From Ramlibacter pinisoli (GTDB taxonomy: Bacteria; Pseudomonadota; Gammaproteobacteria; Burkholderiales; Burkholderiaceae_C): DNA of 64,000 bases. The stretch covers positions 1,612,001 through 1,676,000 of the forward strand of contig NZ_WSEL01000003.1 of assembly GCF_009758015.1 (NCBI RefSeq), given 5' to 3'. Within the stretch, counting starts at the first letter, position 1; the number at the start of each line of letters is the position of its first letter. The notes beneath the pieces are model-generated. The model was not told the origin of the DNA. It worked only from the letters and a program-made list of their open reading frames with translations, and did no database searches. A program made the position numbers and the translations under genes. Of the stretch, positions 48,639 to 56,285 are shown in pieces.

Positions 48639-48965
48639 TCAACTGCAGCATGAGCCGGCGGCGGTAGTGGCTTGTTGACGAGCGTCAACCGCGGTGGCGT
48701 TTGGGGTGCCGCAGCCGCAGCCACACCCGCCCGATCCCCGTAGCGCAGCAGCCTTGACTGAGTCATCCTGGACCTCCTGGGGTGTGTAGCCGGCGGCCTG
48801 GATGGCCTTGGCGAGTTCGGCGGCCGACGCGGTGCCGGTTACCCGCACAAGCTTCTGTTGAATGCGGATGTCCATGCGGGCGTTCTTGTCGACTGCCACG
48901 ACCGCGCGAGAGATAGCGCTCGCGCAGTGTCCGCAGATCATGTCATTGACTTGGAAGGTGACCAT
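48639..48965 (-). CDS. HMA-domain copper chaperone with Cys-rich tail
   Basis: 108 residues from ATG 48965 with AGGAGAAGC before it; the frame is open further upstream but the promoter and ribosome site fix this start. Residues 1-70 are an HMA domain, with the motif MICGHCASAISRAV (CxxC) and the usual ferredoxin-like end VQAAGYTPQEV-type helix. The tail holds GGCGCGCG and ends SCCS, adding about six Cys. First gene of the copA operon, it probably binds Cu(I) and delivers it to CopA, which lacks its own HMA domain. Confidence 0.85.
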   Translation of the reverse strand: MVTFQVNDMICGHCASAISRAVVAVDKNARMDIRIQQKLVRVTGTASAAELAKAIQAAGYTPQEVQDDSVKAAALRGSGGCGCGCGTPNATAVDARQQATTAAGSCCS

Positions 48966-48993
48966 TGCTTCTCCTTTCGGCGTTGGTGGAGCA

Positions 48994-49024
48994 ACTATCA
49001 ACCTTCCCATGATGTCAGGGTCAA
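48994..49024 (-). promoter_or_regulatory. CueR-like promoter of the HMA-DUF2933-copA operon
   Basis: On the minus strand TTGACC (49024-49019) and GATAGT (48999-48994) are 19 bp apart, the over-long spacer of MerR-family activated promoters. The spacer has the dyad-like ACCCTGA ... GGAAGGT, close to the E. coli copA CueR site (ACCTTCC/GGAAGGT). Confidence 0.75.
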
Positions 49025-49162
49025 GCGCTTTACTTTTTCAACGTGCCCGACCAACCTGGGCCCTGCTCGGCTCCGCCCATTGAGCTTGATGCAAGTCAAC
49101 GCGGAGGCCTCTGGGCCTCCTAAATTGATTCGGAGGCAATCCTTGCCGAATCGGAATCCGAC

Positions 49163-49465
49163 ATGACTACGCTCACCGCCCCCTTGCAGAGCGCCGGCTC
49201 TGCTGCAGGCTCGCTTCGTACCGGCGTCGCGCTTGCCATCACAGTGGCCGTTTTCTACACGTTGTGCACCTTGGCCTGGATGGCAGCCCCCGGCGCGTTC
49301 CTAGGCTTCATGAACAACCTGTTTCACGGCTTCGACTTCAGCCTGCTGCTGAAGCCGGCACCGTTCTCCTGGGGAGGGTTCATCGAGGCCCTGCTGGTGA
49401 TGTCCGTATGGGCGTTTCTGGCCGGCACCTTCTTCGCTTGGGTGCATCGCCGCATGGCACGGTGA
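49163..49465 (+). CDS. DUF5676 family membrane protein
   Basis: 100 residues with two helices (VALAITVAVFYTLCTLAWMA and WGGFIEALLVMSVWAFLAGTFFAWV) and the intervening FLGFMNNLFHGFDFSLLLKPAPF, typical of DUF5676. The family is common beside metal and stress genes and has no known function. It is divergent from the HMA-copA operon. Its own promoter is unclear, as the 152-bp gap carries the CueR-like site facing the other way. Confidence 0.8.
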   Translation: MTTLTAPLQSAGSAAGSLRTGVALAITVAVFYTLCTLAWMAAPGAFLGFMNNLFHGFDFSLLLKPAPFSWGGFIEALLVMSVWAFLAGTFFAWVHRRMAR

Positions 49466-49553
49466 TGCTCGATGCCCAGCTACGCGGAGCAGGAGCTACC
49501 TGTACTTGTAGCGGGAGGCTGAAGCTCAGCCTGAAAAAAACTCGCTCGATTCC

Positions 49554-49584
49554 TTGACCTTTCCATAGGGGCAAGGTCTAGGCT
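49554..49584 (+). promoter_or_regulatory. Second CueR-like promoter, for the plus-strand copper operon
   Basis: TTGACC (49554-49559) and TAGGCT (49579-49584) are 19 bp apart. The spacer ends GGGGCAAGGT and the dyad starts ACCTTTCC, again CueR-like. It precedes the CzcI-like/TolC/oxidase operon. Confidence 0.72.
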
Positions 49585-49651
49585 GTCTTCAGCAGGCTTG
49601 ACGCCAGTGCCTTTACGGTTGAACTTTCTGCCCCACGGTAAACTAACTCCT

Positions 49652-50062
49652 GTGAAGTCGTTTCGCGTTTGGCTCCTGGTGCTGCTTGCAGTGCTGCTCC
49701 CGCTTAGGGGCGCGCTGGCTGCTGCCATGATGTGCCCAGTCGCAGGCACGGGAGCGCAGACCGAAGTTCCGATGGCTGAGCAGGCGCACGACCACGGGCA
49801 TGCACACAACCACGAGGCGAGCGGGCAACAAGCCGGTCCCGCACTCGCGTCCGAGCATGCCGACCACCATGACTTCGCCAGCGCTGGCGACCCTGCCGAC
49901 AAGTGCAACCTGTGCTCAGCTTTCTGCTCGGTGACCGGCATGGTCAGCGGCACTGCGACTACTGCTGAGCCGCAGACTGTCGCCACTGTCTTCCCGCACC
50001 TCTACGCTCCGCCTCCGAGTTTTATTTCGGACGGCCAGGAGCGGCCACCTCGAACCATCTGA
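49652..50062 (+). CDS. CzcI-like small periplasmic metal-binding protein
   Basis: About 136 residues from GTG 49652; TTG starts at 49598 or 49619 are possible and no clear ribosome site decides. It begins with a signal peptide (SFRVWLLVLLAVLLPLRGALAA), followed by a His-rich stretch (AHDHGHAHNHEASG and EHADHHDF) and a Cys cluster, KCNLCSAFCS. The layout (LLPLxxAxAA signal, His segment, CxxC near the end) matches the CzcI family; a second member lies at 58609. It should sit in the periplasm and bind or sense metal. It is first gene after the CueR-like promoter. Confidence 0.65.
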   Translation: MKSFRVWLLVLLAVLLPLRGALAAAMMCPVAGTGAQTEVPMAEQAHDHGHAHNHEASGQQAGPALASEHADHHDFASAGDPADKCNLCSAFCSVTGMVSGTATTAEPQTVATVFPHLYAPPPSFISDGQERPPRTI

Positions 50063-50153
50063 CCCATTGAGGCCTCCGCGCGAGGCCTGATAGCGCTCGT
50101 GCGTCCGCACGGGCATCGGCCGACCAAGTCGGCGGTTCAGATGACTTCGGGTA

Positions 50154-50504
50154 ATGAAAAAGAAAACATCTCCCTGGGCGGCGATTGCCGTCCTCATGGG
50201 GCTCCCGCTCACGGCGGCGGCCCAGGCCAATCCGGCCGACGCTGAGGCAGGCGCACCCGCCCTGGGATACCAGTCCGCCTTCTCGGACTACAAGCCTTGG
50301 CAGGACATCAAGCCGGCCGACTGGCGCGCGGTCAACGACACGGTGCGCGGCGCGGCCGCCAAAGGCGGTGGTCACGGCGGCCATGGGGCTGCGCCCGGCA
50401 CGACATCAGCGCCTGCAGCCACTCCGCGGCAGGCCGCTCCCACCCCGGCGCCTGCGGCAGCACCTCAGGCGCCGGCCGGCCATCAGGGTCACGGGAGCCA
50501 CTAA
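50154..50504 (+). CDS. Short periplasmic protein of the copper operon
   Basis: 116 residues. A signal peptide (IAVLMGLPLTAAAQ) is followed by a conserved-looking core YQSAFSDYKPWQDIKPADWRAVNDTV and then a flexible Ala/Pro/Gly tail with His (GGHGGHG and HQGHGSH). I recall similar short proteins in front of TolC-like genes in copper clusters but know no named family. The stop overlaps the TolC-like gene start (TAATG). A role linked to the outer-membrane channel or copper binding is inference. Confidence 0.7.
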   Translation: MKKKTSPWAAIAVLMGLPLTAAAQANPADAEAGAPALGYQSAFSDYKPWQDIKPADWRAVNDTVRGAAAKGGGHGGHGAAPGTTSAPAATPRQAAPTPAPAAAPQAPAGHQGHGSH

Positions 50505-51907
50505 TGATTCGTCTGACCGTAACTGCCGCCGCGGCGGTGTTCCTGGCGGGCTGTGCCTCGTTCTCCACGGACGGCGGCTTCGACCGCGTCTCCGAGCTCA
50601 CCAAAGAGCGCACGGGTCAAGCGCCGGCGTACCAGCGCAGCGCTGAAGACACTGAGAACGCTCGGGCGCGAGTGGACGAGCTGCTCAAGCAGCCGCTCAC
50701 GGCCGAATCCGCCGTTGAAGTGGCATTCCTGAACAACCGGGGCCTGCAGGCGAACCTCCATTCCCTCGGCATCGCCGAGTCCGAGCTGGTGCGCGCTGGC
50801 CGGCTCGCGAACCCGCTCTTCAGTTTCGGCCGCCTGCGCGAGGGTGGTGGAGTAGTCGAAATCGAACGATCTGTGATGTTCAACGTGCTGGGCATGCTCA
50901 CCATGCCCGTGGCGCGGCAGGTGGAGCAGCGCAGGTTCGAGGAGACGCAGTTCCAGGCCGCCGGCGACGCCGTCGGTGTTGCCGTGGAAGCGCGTCGGGC
51001 CTTCTACAGCGCAGTGGCAGCCCAGGATCTTGTGAAGTTCCTGCAGCAGGTCAAAGAGGCCGCTGACGTGTCCAACGAGCTGGCCAAACGCATGGTTCAG
51101 GCGGGCAACTTCAACAAGCTTGCCCAGATGCGGGAGCAGGCGTTCTACGCGGACGCCACCTCCGAGCTAGCCCGTGCGCAGCATCAGGCAGTCGCTGAAC
51201 GCGAACGGCTGGCGCGGGCGCTGGGCCTGTGGGGGCAACAGCTCAATGTCATGCTGCCGGAGCGTTTGCCTGATCTGCCGAAGACATTGGTTGAGCCAAA
51301 GAACGCTGAGCAGACCGCGATGGAGAAGCGCCTTGACGTTCTGGCCGCACGCCGCAGCGCCGAATCGACGGCGCGCTCCCTCGGCCTGACGAAGACGACG
51401 CGCTTCATCAACGTGCTGGAGATCGGGTACCAGAACAAGAGCGTTTCCGGGGAACCCCGCGCCAACGGCTATGAGGTGGAGCTGGAGCTGCCGCTGTTTG
51501 ACTTCGGCTCGACTCGGCTCGCACGGGCGGAGGCAACTTACATGCAGGCGGTGCACCGCACGGCCGAAGTGGCTGTGAACGCGCGCTCGCAGGTCCGGGA
51601 GTCGTACTCCGCCTATCGGACGGCATATGACTTGGCCAAGCACTACCGAGATGAGGTCATCCCGCTCAGGAAGCGAATCTCGGAAGAGAATCTTCTTCGC
51701 TACAACGGCATGCTCATTGGTGTCTTCGAACTTCTCGCCGACTCGCGCGAGCAAGTCCGGAGCGTGAGCTCCTATGTCCAAGCTCTGCGGGACTTCTGGA
51801 TTGCCGACACCACCCTGAACACCGCGCTGACTGGCCGCTCGCCGGGAGCTGCGGCCGCTAGTGGCCCGTCGCCCGGCGCGGCCGCGCCCGCTGCTGCCGC
51901 GCACTGA
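50504..51907 (+). CDS. TolC-family outer-membrane lipoprotein (CusC/CopB-context)
   Basis: 467 residues from ATG 50504. The lipobox LAGC (Cys 17) makes it a lipoprotein. Two helical hairpin/barrel repeats follow (ESAVEVAFLNNRGLQANLHSLGIAESEL in the first; FGSTRLARAEATYMQAVHRTAE in the second), the TolC pattern. An Ala/Pro/Gly-rich tail ends the protein. It should form an outer-membrane exit duct. No RND pump or adaptor belongs to this operon; its neighbour is a multicopper oxidase. Confidence 0.85.
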   Translation: MIRLTVTAAAAVFLAGCASFSTDGGFDRVSELTKERTGQAPAYQRSAEDTENARARVDELLKQPLTAESAVEVAFLNNRGLQANLHSLGIAESELVRAGRLANPLFSFGRLREGGGVVEIERSVMFNVLGMLTMPVARQVEQRRFEETQFQAAGDAVGVAVEARRAFYSAVAAQDLVKFLQQVKEAADVSNELAKRMVQAGNFNKLAQMREQAFYADATSELARAQHQAVAERERLARALGLWGQQLNVMLPERLPDLPKTLVEPKNAEQTAMEKRLDVLAARRSAESTARSLGLTKTTRFINVLEIGYQNKSVSGEPRANGYEVELELPLFDFGSTRLARAEATYMQAVHRTAEVAVNARSQVRESYSAYRTAYDLAKHYRDEVIPLRKRISEENLLRYNGMLIGVFELLADSREQVRSVSSYVQALRDFWIADTTLNTALTGRSPGAAAASGPSPGAAAPAAAAH

Positions 51908-51920
51908 GAGAACCACCACC

Positions 51921-53300
51921 ATGTCCAATCGACGTAATTTCTTCAAGACGGCGGGCGCTGTTGCCTTGGGCGCGACTGCAGTGAGCCGAGTCGGCGCCGC
52001 CTCGTTGCCGGAAGCGGTCATCCAGACCTCTCCGACGATGCAGCCGCCGCTGATTCCGAACACCGGCCGCCCGTACAACCCTGTAGCGACGCTGAACGGG
52101 TGGTCGCTACCTTGGCGCATGAACAACGGCGTCAAGGAGTTCCACCTGGTCGCCGAGCCAGTCGTCCGAGAGTTCGCGCCTGGGATGAAGGCGAATCTGT
52201 GGGGCTACAACGGCTCCAGCCCTGGGCCGACCATCGAGGCGGTGGAGGGCGACCGGGTGCGCATCTTCTTGACGAACAAGTTGCCGGAGCACACCACTGT
52301 GCACTGGCACGGAATTCAGCTGCCCTCAGGAATGGACGGTGTAGGCGGCATGACCCAGCCGCACATTCCGCCAGGCAAGACCTTCGTCTATGAGTACACC
52401 TTGCTGCGGTCTGGTACCCACATGTACCACCCCCACGCCGACGAGATGGTTCAGATGGCAATGGGAATGATGGGCATGTTCATCATCCACCCGAAGGACC
52501 AGCGCCAGATGCGGGTGGACAGGGACTTCGTGTTCCTGCTCGCGGCCTACGACATTGAGCCCGGAAGTGCCACCCCGCGCACGGCGGAGATGACGGACTT
52601 CAACCTGTGGACCTTCAACAGCCGTACGTTCCCCGGCATCGATCCCATCGTTGCCCGAGCTGGTGACCGGGTCCGTGTTCGCGTGGGCAACCTGACCATG
52701 ACGAACCATCCCATTCACATGCATGGGCCGCACTTCACCGTGACCGGCACGGATGGAGGTTGGATTCCGCCGGCCGCTCGCTGGCCGGAAGTCACGACCG
52801 ATGTGGCGGTTGGGCAGATGCGCGCGTTCGAGTTTGACGCTGTCGCCGGGGACTGGGCCATCCACTGCCACAAGTCTCACCACACGATGGGTCCTATGGG
52901 CCACGCCGTCGAAAACATGATTGGGGTGGATCACCGCGGAGTGGCCGAACGCATCACGAAGCTCGTTCCGGACTACATGGCGATGGGTGACAAGGGGATG
53001 GCAGACATGGGCGCCATGGAGATGCCAATTCCCGACAACACGCTGCCAATGATGACCGGTCAGGGCCCCTTCGGACCCATGGAGATGGGCGGCATGTTCA
53101 CGGCCGTGAAGGTGCGGGACGACCTGAAGCGTGGCGACTACAAAGACCCTGGTTGGTACAAGCACCCGCAGGGCACCGTGGCCTATGAGTACGCCGGCGA
53201 GCTGACGCAGCCTTCCCGTGCGCCCGGCGCGACTGCCACACCGTCGCGCGACACCATGACGATGAATGTCCGCAAGCCTACCGCCCACACTGGGCATTGA
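51921..53300 (+). CDS. Multicopper oxidase, copper-detoxifying type
   Basis: 459 residues. The Tat signal SNRRNFFKTAGAVALG has the RRxFxK motif. All four copper motifs are visible: HWHG (128-131), HMYHPH (167-172), HPIHMHG (263-269) and HCHKSHHTMGPM (315-326), giving the type 1 Cys-His-Met and trinuclear ligands. The Met/Asp-rich stretch around residues 350-390 (MAMGDKGMADMGAMEMP) resembles the Met-rich regions of CueO and CopA oxidases that bind Cu(I). It should oxidise Cu(I) to Cu(II) in the periplasm. It lies 13 bp after the TolC-like gene. Confidence 0.92.
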   Translation: MSNRRNFFKTAGAVALGATAVSRVGAASLPEAVIQTSPTMQPPLIPNTGRPYNPVATLNGWSLPWRMNNGVKEFHLVAEPVVREFAPGMKANLWGYNGSSPGPTIEAVEGDRVRIFLTNKLPEHTTVHWHGIQLPSGMDGVGGMTQPHIPPGKTFVYEYTLLRSGTHMYHPHADEMVQMAMGMMGMFIIHPKDQRQMRVDRDFVFLLAAYDIEPGSATPRTAEMTDFNLWTFNSRTFPGIDPIVARAGDRVRVRVGNLTMTNHPIHMHGPHFTVTGTDGGWIPPAARWPEVTTDVAVGQMRAFEFDAVAGDWAIHCHKSHHTMGPMGHAVENMIGVDHRGVAERITKLVPDYMAMGDKGMADMGAMEMPIPDNTLPMMTGQGPFGPMEMGGMFTAVKVRDDLKRGDYKDPGWYKHPQGTVAYEYAGELTQPSRAPGATATPSRDTMTMNVRKPTAHTGH

Positions 53301-53328
53301 GCATCAAAACCTAGAGGAAAGACGAACG

Positions 53329-53826
53329 ATGAAATCCAAACAAATCCTCAGCCTTCTCGTGGCTGCCGCCGCCGTACTCGCCTCTAACGCGTATGCGCAT
53401 GGCGATGAGAAACATCCAACGGCGCAGAAGTACGACGCCAGCAAGGTGGAAGACACCCCATTTGGTCGGCAGGGCGATCCGAAGAACGCTTCTCGGACCA
53501 TCCGGGTCGGCATGAGCGACAAGATGCGCTTCAACCCTGAGAGCATCACGTTCAAAAAGGGAGAGACCGTCCGCATCGTCGTCGCGAACCAGGGGGCCGT
53601 GCTGCACGAGATGGTGCTCGGCACGCCCCAGGCTCTGAAAGAGCACGCCGAGCTGATGAAGAAGCACCCCGGCATGGAGCACGACGAGCCCAGCATGACG
53701 CACGTGAAGCCAGGCGCCACCGGCGAGATTGTGTGGCAGTTCACCAAGGCCGGCGAGTTCCAGTTCGCTTGCCTCATCCCGGGTCATTTTGAAGCCGGCA
53801 TGGTCGGCAACGTGAGCGTCAAGTGA
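53329..53826 (+). CDS. Cupredoxin (plastocyanin-like) copper protein
   Basis: 165 residues with signal peptide (ILSLLVAAAAVLASNAYA) and a new N-terminus HGDEKHP. The cupredoxin fold ends QFACLIPGHFEAGMVGNV, where Cys, His and Met give a type 1 site, with the first His probably in VLHEMVLG. An inserted Met/His-rich loop (ELMKKHPGMEHDEPSMTHV) is typical of copper-cluster cupredoxins. It may exchange electrons with the oxidase encoded 28 bp upstream. AGAGGAAAG precedes the ATG. Confidence 0.9.
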   Translation: MKSKQILSLLVAAAAVLASNAYAHGDEKHPTAQKYDASKVEDTPFGRQGDPKNASRTIRVGMSDKMRFNPESITFKKGETVRIVVANQGAVLHEMVLGTPQALKEHAELMKKHPGMEHDEPSMTHVKPGATGEIVWQFTKAGEFQFACLIPGHFEAGMVGNVSVK

Positions 53827-54278
53827 AGCGCAGACACCTTCTGACGGTCGCTGCTGCCGCAGCGGTGGCGACAATTCCGGCCTTGGCGGCAGCTTCTCTC
53901 CCGCGAGTCGAGGTCTTCAAGAACCCGGACTGCGGCTGCTGCGGCGCCTGGGTAGACCACCTGGAGGCCGCGGGATTCCCGGTGAAAGTCACCGAAGTCC
54001 CCGACACCGGTGCCGTTCGCAAGCGCTGGAGCATCCCGGACGAGTTCGGCAGCTGCCATACCGGGGTAGTCGCCGGCTATGCCATCGAGGGCCACGTGCC
54101 CGCCGAAGACATCAAGCGCCTGCTAGCAAGGAAACCGGATGCCGTCGGCCTGAGCGTGCCTGGCATGCCCGTCGGGTCGCCGGGAATGGAAGTGGGCTCT
54201 CGAAAGGACCCGTATCAGGTTCTTCTCATCGACAAGGCAGGGCGCTCCAGCGTCTTTGCCACCTATCCCAAAACCTAA
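53823..54278 (+). CDS. DUF411 periplasmic metal-binding protein
   Basis: 151 residues with a GTG start overlapping the cupredoxin stop (GTGA). The signal MKRRHLLTVAAAAAVATIPA may be Tat or Sec type. The DUF411 signature is VFKNPDCGCCGAWVDHL, with FGSCHTGVVAGYAIEGHVPAEDI and GLSVPGMPVGSPGME later. The CxCC and the SCHT motif suggest metal or thiol chemistry on a thioredoxin-like fold; the biochemical role is not settled. Confidence 0.9.
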   Translation: MKRRHLLTVAAAAAVATIPALAAASLPRVEVFKNPDCGCCGAWVDHLEAAGFPVKVTEVPDTGAVRKRWSIPDEFGSCHTGVVAGYAIEGHVPAEDIKRLLARKPDAVGLSVPGMPVGSPGMEVGSRKDPYQVLLIDKAGRSSVFATYPKT

Positions 54279-54288
54279 GGAGTTCTCC

Positions 54289-54633
54289 ATGAAAGCAATC
54301 CAAGCTCTCATCGCCGCTGCTCTGCTGGCTTCCGCCGGCGCCTACGCACAGCAAGCCCCCGAGTCGGGGGACCACGCCTCTCACCACTCGACGCAGGCCG
54401 CGGCTTCGGCTCCGCAATCCGAAGGCGAAGTGCGCAAGATTGACCTGGCCCAAGGAAAGGTCACGCTGCGCCACGGACCGCTGGTGAACCTCGACATGCC
54501 GGCCATGACGATGGTCTTCACCGTCCCCGACAAGAAGCTGCTGGATGGGCTCAAGGAAGGTGATAAGGTGAAGTTCACTGCCGAGAAGCAAAACGGCGCG
54601 TACATCGTGACGGTCCTCCAGGCGGCGAACTAA
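54289..54633 (+). CDS. CusF-like periplasmic copper-binding protein (copy 1)
   Basis: 114 residues with a signal peptide (LIAAALLASAGAYAQ). The OB-fold body reads EGEVRKIDLAQGKVTLRHGP then VNLDMPAMTMVFTVPDKKLLDGLKEGDKVKF. The His and the two Met (MTM) of the CusF site are present. The Trp that caps Cu(I) in E. coli CusF (VNWPEMTM) is not; Asp-Met stands there. CusF carries Cu(I) to CusCBA, but no CusAB is encoded nearby. AGGAG sits before the ATG. Confidence 0.87.
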   Translation: MKAIQALIAAALLASAGAYAQQAPESGDHASHHSTQAAASAPQSEGEVRKIDLAQGKVTLRHGPLVNLDMPAMTMVFTVPDKKLLDGLKEGDKVKFTAEKQNGAYIVTVLQAAN

Positions 54634-54785
54634 GCAGCGCGGATGAGCCCCTGCCGGCGCTTCCCAGGGCGACCCCTACACCTCCTGCGACGACGCCGTC
54701 GTCGTCGAGAGCCTGTTGCGGGGCGCGTGCATGATGGGGCCGCGCTTCCTACTCCCTCCTCTTAGCTAGTCCTCAGGAGTTTTCC

Positions 54786-55121
54786 ATGAACTTCCCGTCT
54801 CTGCTGTCAGCGGTTGTGCTTGTAGCTGTCGCTGGTGCCCGAGCTCAGGACTCCGCGGCGACGGAGAAGCCTCTACCGTCCGCATCCCATGCAGCGATGC
54901 CACTTGTGGACGGGGTCATTCGGCAGATCGACATCTCAAGCGGCCTTATCGTGATCGAGCACGGGGACCTTCCGAATCTCGCGATGGGTCCCATGACCAT
55001 GGGCTTCGATGTCGCTGACAAGAAGTTGCTGAAGGGCGTCAGTGTCGGGCAGAAAGTGAAATTCCAGGCCGAGATGATTCGGGGCAGTGCCACCGTTACG
55101 GAGTTGAAGCGCGCCCGCTAA
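54786..55121 (+). CDS. CusF-like periplasmic copper-binding protein (copy 2)
   Basis: 111 residues with signal peptide (LLSAVVLVAVAGARAQ). The core VDGVIRQIDISSGLIVIEHGDLPNLAMGPMTMGFDVADKKLLKGV is a diverged paralog of the protein at 54289. Again the CusF Trp is missing (NLAMGPMTM), replaced by Ala-Met. CTCAGGAG precedes the ATG. The 152-bp gap to copy 1 contains no clear gene or MerR-type site. Confidence 0.85.
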   Translation: MNFPSLLSAVVLVAVAGARAQDSAATEKPLPSASHAAMPLVDGVIRQIDISSGLIVIEHGDLPNLAMGPMTMGFDVADKKLLKGVSVGQKVKFQAEMIRGSATVTELKRAR

Positions 55122-55315
55122 GTCGTCCAGACTGCGTGCGGAGTACGAGCAAGGAAAATGCAGCGGTCCCTTGCCGCTGCTGCATCGCGGCACAAAATCT
55201 TGAGCCCGGATGAGTGGCCCGTCGTTGACGCACCTTCGCTTGAGGTGAGTCAATGGTTCCTTCCGAAATCAACTCTAGGCTCCGATTGTCACGGTTCAAT
55301 TTGGAAGGTCTATCA

Positions 55316-55585
55316 ATGAAGCTGATTTCACGCGTCGTGGCCCTGGTTTCATCGGCGCTACTGGCCGGCGCACTGGTTGGCTGCGCCGCAGCCCCTCAGA
55401 AGGGCTCCGACCATGCTCATGCCACGATGGATTCGATGGACATGCAAGCTCATTGCGAGATGCACAGGAAGATGATGAGCGGAAAGTCCGCTGCAGAGCA
55501 GCAAGCAATGATGCAAGAGCACATGAAATCCATGTCGCCGGAGATGCGTCAGCGGATGCAGGCGATGCACGAGCAGTGCAAGTAG
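55316..55585 (+). CDS. Met/His-rich small lipoprotein
   Basis: 89 residues. A lipoprotein signal ends LAGALVGC, then ATMDSMDMQAHCEMHRKMMSG and QQAMMQEHMKSMSPEMRQRMQAMHEQC. The mature part has about 15 Met and 7 His in under 70 residues, mostly helical and in MxxxM/MxxH spacing. No family name is known to me. It would fit a membrane-tethered Cu(I) sponge in the periplasm. GGAAGG precedes the start. Confidence 0.72.
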   Translation: MKLISRVVALVSSALLAGALVGCAAAPQKGSDHAHATMDSMDMQAHCEMHRKMMSGKSAAEQQAMMQEHMKSMSPEMRQRMQAMHEQCK

Positions 55586-55737
55586 GTGGTGCGCCGATAA
55601 ACGCGCATGCGCACCCAGCGGGGAGCCGCCGGAGGCGCCGGCCGGCTTGGGATCGAGAGCAGCTTCGGTCAGCCGCTCATTCCCTGATGATGGGTTGCAG
55701 TCGGTGGACGCGTGGAGGTAGAAGAATCGGCGCGCAG

Positions 55738-56199
55738 CTAACCAACCTTGGTGTGCGTGCCGTGGACATGGCCGCGTCCTTTCGACAGCTTGGACCTGAC
55801 CTGCCGAGACGCCTCATCCAGGCCGACCAGGATGCCGCAGGCCGCCGCCTCCCGCGCAGCGCCGCATTGTTCTCGCAATGCCTTCAGCTCTGTTTGCAAA
55901 CGGCGGAGTTCCTTGATGCGCGCGGCCACGTGCGCAATGTGCTCATCTAAGAGCCCGTTGACCTCCTCGCAGTTCTGCTCAGGTGCGTCTTTGAAGCGCA
56001 GCAGTTTCAGGATCTCCCCCAGCGTCATGTCGAGCGTACGGCAGTGGCGGATGAACGCCAGGCGTGCCACGTGCGCCTCACCATAGGCCCGGTAGTTTGA
56101 CTCGGTCCGCGCAGGCACGGGCAGCAACCCCTGAGCCTCGTAGTAGCGGATCGTCTCCGCCTGGGTGCCCGTGGCCTTGGCCAAGTCGCCGATCTTCAT
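55738..56199 (-). CDS. cadR: MerR-family Cd(II)/Pb(II)-responsive regulator, CadR/PbrR type
   Basis: 153 residues. The N-terminal winged helix reads MKIGDLAKATGTQAETIRYYEAQGLLP, then the dimer helix, and a metal site with Cys at CEEVNGLLDEH, CGAAREAAACGIL. These three Cys match those of PbrR/CadR (one before the long helix and two in the C-terminal loop). A His-bearing end (GHVHGTH) is also CadR-like. It lacks the CueR C-terminal CPGxxxxDC pattern, so it is not the copper regulator. Divergent from cadA with the operator between. Confidence 0.9.
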   Translation of the reverse strand: MKIGDLAKATGTQAETIRYYEAQGLLPVPARTESNYRAYGEAHVARLAFIRHCRTLDMTLGEILKLLRFKDAPEQNCEEVNGLLDEHIAHVAARIKELRRLQTELKALREQCGAAREAAACGILVGLDEASRQVRSKLSKGRGHVHGTHTKVG

Positions 56200-56248
56200 T
56201 GCGCCTCCGTGTCGGTTGTTGCCCAGATGAGCTGGCTCCGGTGTGGCC

Positions 56249-56279
56249 TTGACTCTGTAGCGGCTACAAGGTTCTTAAT
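56249..56279 (+). promoter_or_regulatory. CadR/PbrR-type promoter-operator of cadA
   Basis: TTGACT (56249-56254) and CTTAAT (56274-56279) are 19 bp apart, with CTCTGTAG-CGG-CTACAAGG between them. This is close to the pbrA promoter (TTGACTCTATAG...). cadA begins 6 bp after the -10, so the cadA message would be leaderless unless it starts at a later codon. Confidence 0.78.
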
Positions 56280-56285
56280 GGTGTC

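Noticed and set aside
54634..54785. Short frame in the gap between the CusF-like genes (GDPYTSCDDAVVVESLL...)
   Set aside because: Without a start codon, ribosome site or recognised family; too short to tell from chance in GC-rich DNA.
55738..56199. MerR-family gene considered as CueR serving the copper promoters
   Set aside because: It has the three-Cys set and His end of CadR/PbrR, lacks the CueR C-terminal Cys pattern, and is divergent from cadA with a matching operator.
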